Positions 62,147 to 64,000 of a DNA stretch of 64,000 nucleotides are shown piece by piece (the first letter of the stretch is position 1; each line of letters starts with the position of its first letter). The position numbers were made by a program, and so were the translations under genes. The DNA is from Anaeramoeba flamelloides (lineage: Eukaryota > Metamonada > Anaeramoebidae). The notes under the pieces are model-generated. The model saw nothing but the letters and a program-made list of their open reading frames with translations, was not told where the DNA came from and searched no databases. Location of the stretch: NCBI GenBank assembly GCA_027625915.1, contig JANTQA010000070.1, positions 1,617,001 through 1,681,000 of the forward strand, written 5' to 3'.

Positions 62147-63734
62147 TTAAAAAACTTTTTTAAACCCAATCCAATTTAATAATTTTGAGCTATATACAAG
62201 GCAGGGTTTTTCAACAAAGTGGTAAGTGATAACTGAGATTGAAAAGACTGTTAAGAAGGCGAAAAATAAGAGAAAGGTGACTGAAGAGTCTCTAAAGTTG
62301 GTAACATAAAAGGAATAAACTGGTGCGTGCCATATATATACTTGGTAGGTATAAGGAACAATCTTTGAAAAATATTTGTGGCCCATTACCTTTGAGACAT
62401 ATTCTGAGTGGATAATTGGGAAGAGTGTTAAAGCAGCCGCAACTGTTTTTGTAAAGTTTGTAAATTTAAAAATAAAAAATTGTAAAACCCATATGACTAT
62501 AAAGATGATTTTAAAATGGGGCTGTGTTAAAATTTTGTTTTTAATCTTGGCAAAGTGGGAAGAGTGGTTGATGTCTGCAATTATTATTCCGCAGACAATT
62601 GGGAAATATAGGCTGGTAGTGTCTTTCACCCAAAATAAATAGCTCAACACAATGGAATAAATGATTATTTTGACCTTTGGTGTTTGGCTGTGGACAAACA
62701 TTACGATCAGGGCAACGAAAAAGGGCGAAAAGGTCAAGAAGGGTAAAATGTATGTTGGCCCGTTCATTGATCCACAGAAAATGCCGTAAAGGCCACTTTT
62801 AAAATAGCATTCGCTAATGTCCTCGGGCATCAGGTTGTAAGGGATGATCCGAAACTGGTAACAGAGCAACAAAAATAATTGGAGCGGGATCAGCGATGGG
62901 ATGATCCGAAAGAATCTTCGGCTTAAGCCCGAGAGGATCGACTGCATAGGTAGCCCCTGGAAGATTTTGTAAGAATATAAATAGCCAACCATTAGCAAAA
63001 AGTAGATCACAGAGAGCCACCCATTCAAGATCCGAGCCAAGTATCCAAAGCCAGACCATTCAAATTCTTGATGTTCGCTCCACAAGAGTCTTCGTTCATC
63101 CATCTCGAGCTCAGGAGACAGCCCAGGGATCAGGATATCTAAATGATGAAACATTACAACCAACGAACACAAGACACGAAGGCCATCAAATGATGAAATT
63201 CGATCGATCTTTTGCGTTTTTTTGATTTTGTATTCCTGCTGGTTGTCATTATCACTGTTGTTTTCGCTGCTGAATGTGAGATAATGAAGTCAGTTAGTTG
63301 TTATTATTGCAATGTTATTCGATAAGAGAAAAATAAGTGTTAAAGTAGAAAATGAAAGCTTTAGTTATCTTGAACAATTATAAAGCAATTTTGAAATTTG
63401 TAGCTAATTTGTCAATTTTTTTTTTTTTTGGTTTCCAAATCTTAAAGATCTTTTGCTTTTTCTTTTTTTTTTTTTTTATATAACAACCACTTTTGTTGTG
63501 AAGTTAAATGGAAAAAGTATTCTTTTTTTGGGAATTAATTTGGTTGTTATTTCTTTTGTTGTTGCTTTCTTATTTTATTTTTTTAGTTTGTTTTGTTGTT
63601 TAAGATTAAAAGAGAGAAATGGTGGCTTTAAATAGAAACCTTTGATCAAGTTCTAAATCAAGACTTTGGAATTGTTGAGATTTGTCGATCTCAAAAGAAA
63701 GCCCTCCAAGTTGTTTATATTCTAACGAACTCAT
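62147..63734 (-). CDS. Acyltransferase-3 family membrane protein
   Basis: Exons 63734-63640 and 63269-62147, joined by a 370-nt intron (GTTTCT...CATTCAG), give 405 aa in phase; the split codon reads AG|C. The cytosolic N terminus (about 55 aa, polar) leads into RISSFDGLRVLCSLVVMFHH (55-74), the family's DGLRxLxxxxVxxxH motif with the expected His. About ten hydrophobic segments follow, with SRRFFRIIPSL and, near the end, YQVYIWHAPVY and FVEKPC, all typical of acyltransferase-3 proteins. These transfer acyl groups from the cytosolic side to sugars, lipids or other acceptors across a membrane; relatives include bacterial OafA and animal NRF-6-like proteins. The acceptor here is unknown. Family length is usually 350-400 for the membrane core, so this looks complete. 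The part at 62740-63120 is notably GC-richer than the rest. Confidence 0.85.
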
Positions 63735-64000
63735 TAAAAGAATCAAAAGAAAAATGAATAGCAATCGTGGTTATTGTGATGATTGAATTCTCTGACAAGT
63801 TCCAATTTGGTTACCCTACACTAATTGCTGTCAAACCGAAAGTTTATGTTTCTATTTAGTGTGAGTCAACAAAAATTCCAGATTATTTTTGAATAATTTT
63901 ATTACTGGTTAATAAGCATAAAAAAATTATCGTATGATTAAGATTTTTGAACTTTTGGTATCTGAAAAAAGGTGTGTAATTGTTTGTTTTGTTACTTTTT
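63735..64000. other. Upstream flank of the acyltransferase gene
   Basis: AT-rich and without a supported gene; presumably contains the promoter of the acyltransferase gene. Confidence 0.35.

Overview
This window is a very AT-rich, gene-poor stretch of a eukaryotic (protist) genome. Coding regions stand out as islands of higher GC and low-complexity K/N/E/Q runs. Introns are GT-AG and range from about 110 to 4,060 nt, and TAA/TGA stops are used as in the standard code. The style (asparagine- and glutamate-rich proteins, very AT-rich spacers, many small Tc1/mariner-like elements) suggests a free-living amoeboid protist. Anaeramoeba or an amoebozoan would fit, but no rRNA or other marker is present, so this is inference only.

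Eight genes can be supported, and most need exons joined. From left to right they are: (1) a TRAPPC9/Trs120 homologue, minus strand, 3 exons, 7282 to 203, 1,262 aa; (2) an ABCG half-transporter, plus, single exon, 11694-13904; (3) an ERI1-like DEDDh exonuclease fused to a poly(A)/poly(U)-polymerase-like nucleotidyltransferase, minus, 2 exons, 19600 to 17593, 602 aa; (4) the casein kinase 2 regulatory subunit beta, minus, 3 exons, 29403 to 24515, 222 aa; (5) an unrecognised basic/acidic protein, minus, 2 exons, 33985 to 32770, 343 aa; (6) a probable 2H-phosphoesterase-like gene with a frame break, plus, 41808-42301; (7) a protein with four HMG boxes, minus, 5 exons, 56681 to 49592, 546 aa; (8) an acyltransferase-3 family membrane protein, minus, 2 exons, 63734 to 62147, 405 aa. 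Exon joins were chosen because splice signals, reading phase and family alignment agree. The summed exon lengths are multiples of three in all six multi-exon models.

The rest is intergenic DNA and long introns crowded with repeats. These include families with Tc1/mariner-like ends (A, B and a decayed transposase-bearing copy at 57837-58873), TA-flanked foldback MITEs (D, three copies), TTAA-flanked elements that look piggyBac-like (E, F), other inverted-repeat elements (C, G, L, O, P, Q, R, S), and dispersed repeats with no clear ends (I, J, M, N). Several are nested in one another, which gives a relative order of insertion. No rRNA, tRNA, CRISPR array, retrovirus-like element or bacterial feature was seen.

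The genes do not form a pathway: they are ordinary eukaryotic housekeeping and regulatory genes (vesicle tethering, lipid/solute export, RNA 3'-end processing, kinase regulation, chromatin binding, membrane acyl transfer). The two most unusual products are the exonuclease-nucleotidyltransferase fusion, whose nucleotidyltransferase half appears to have lost catalytic carboxylates, and the four-HMG-box gene, in which every box is split by an intron at the same structural position.
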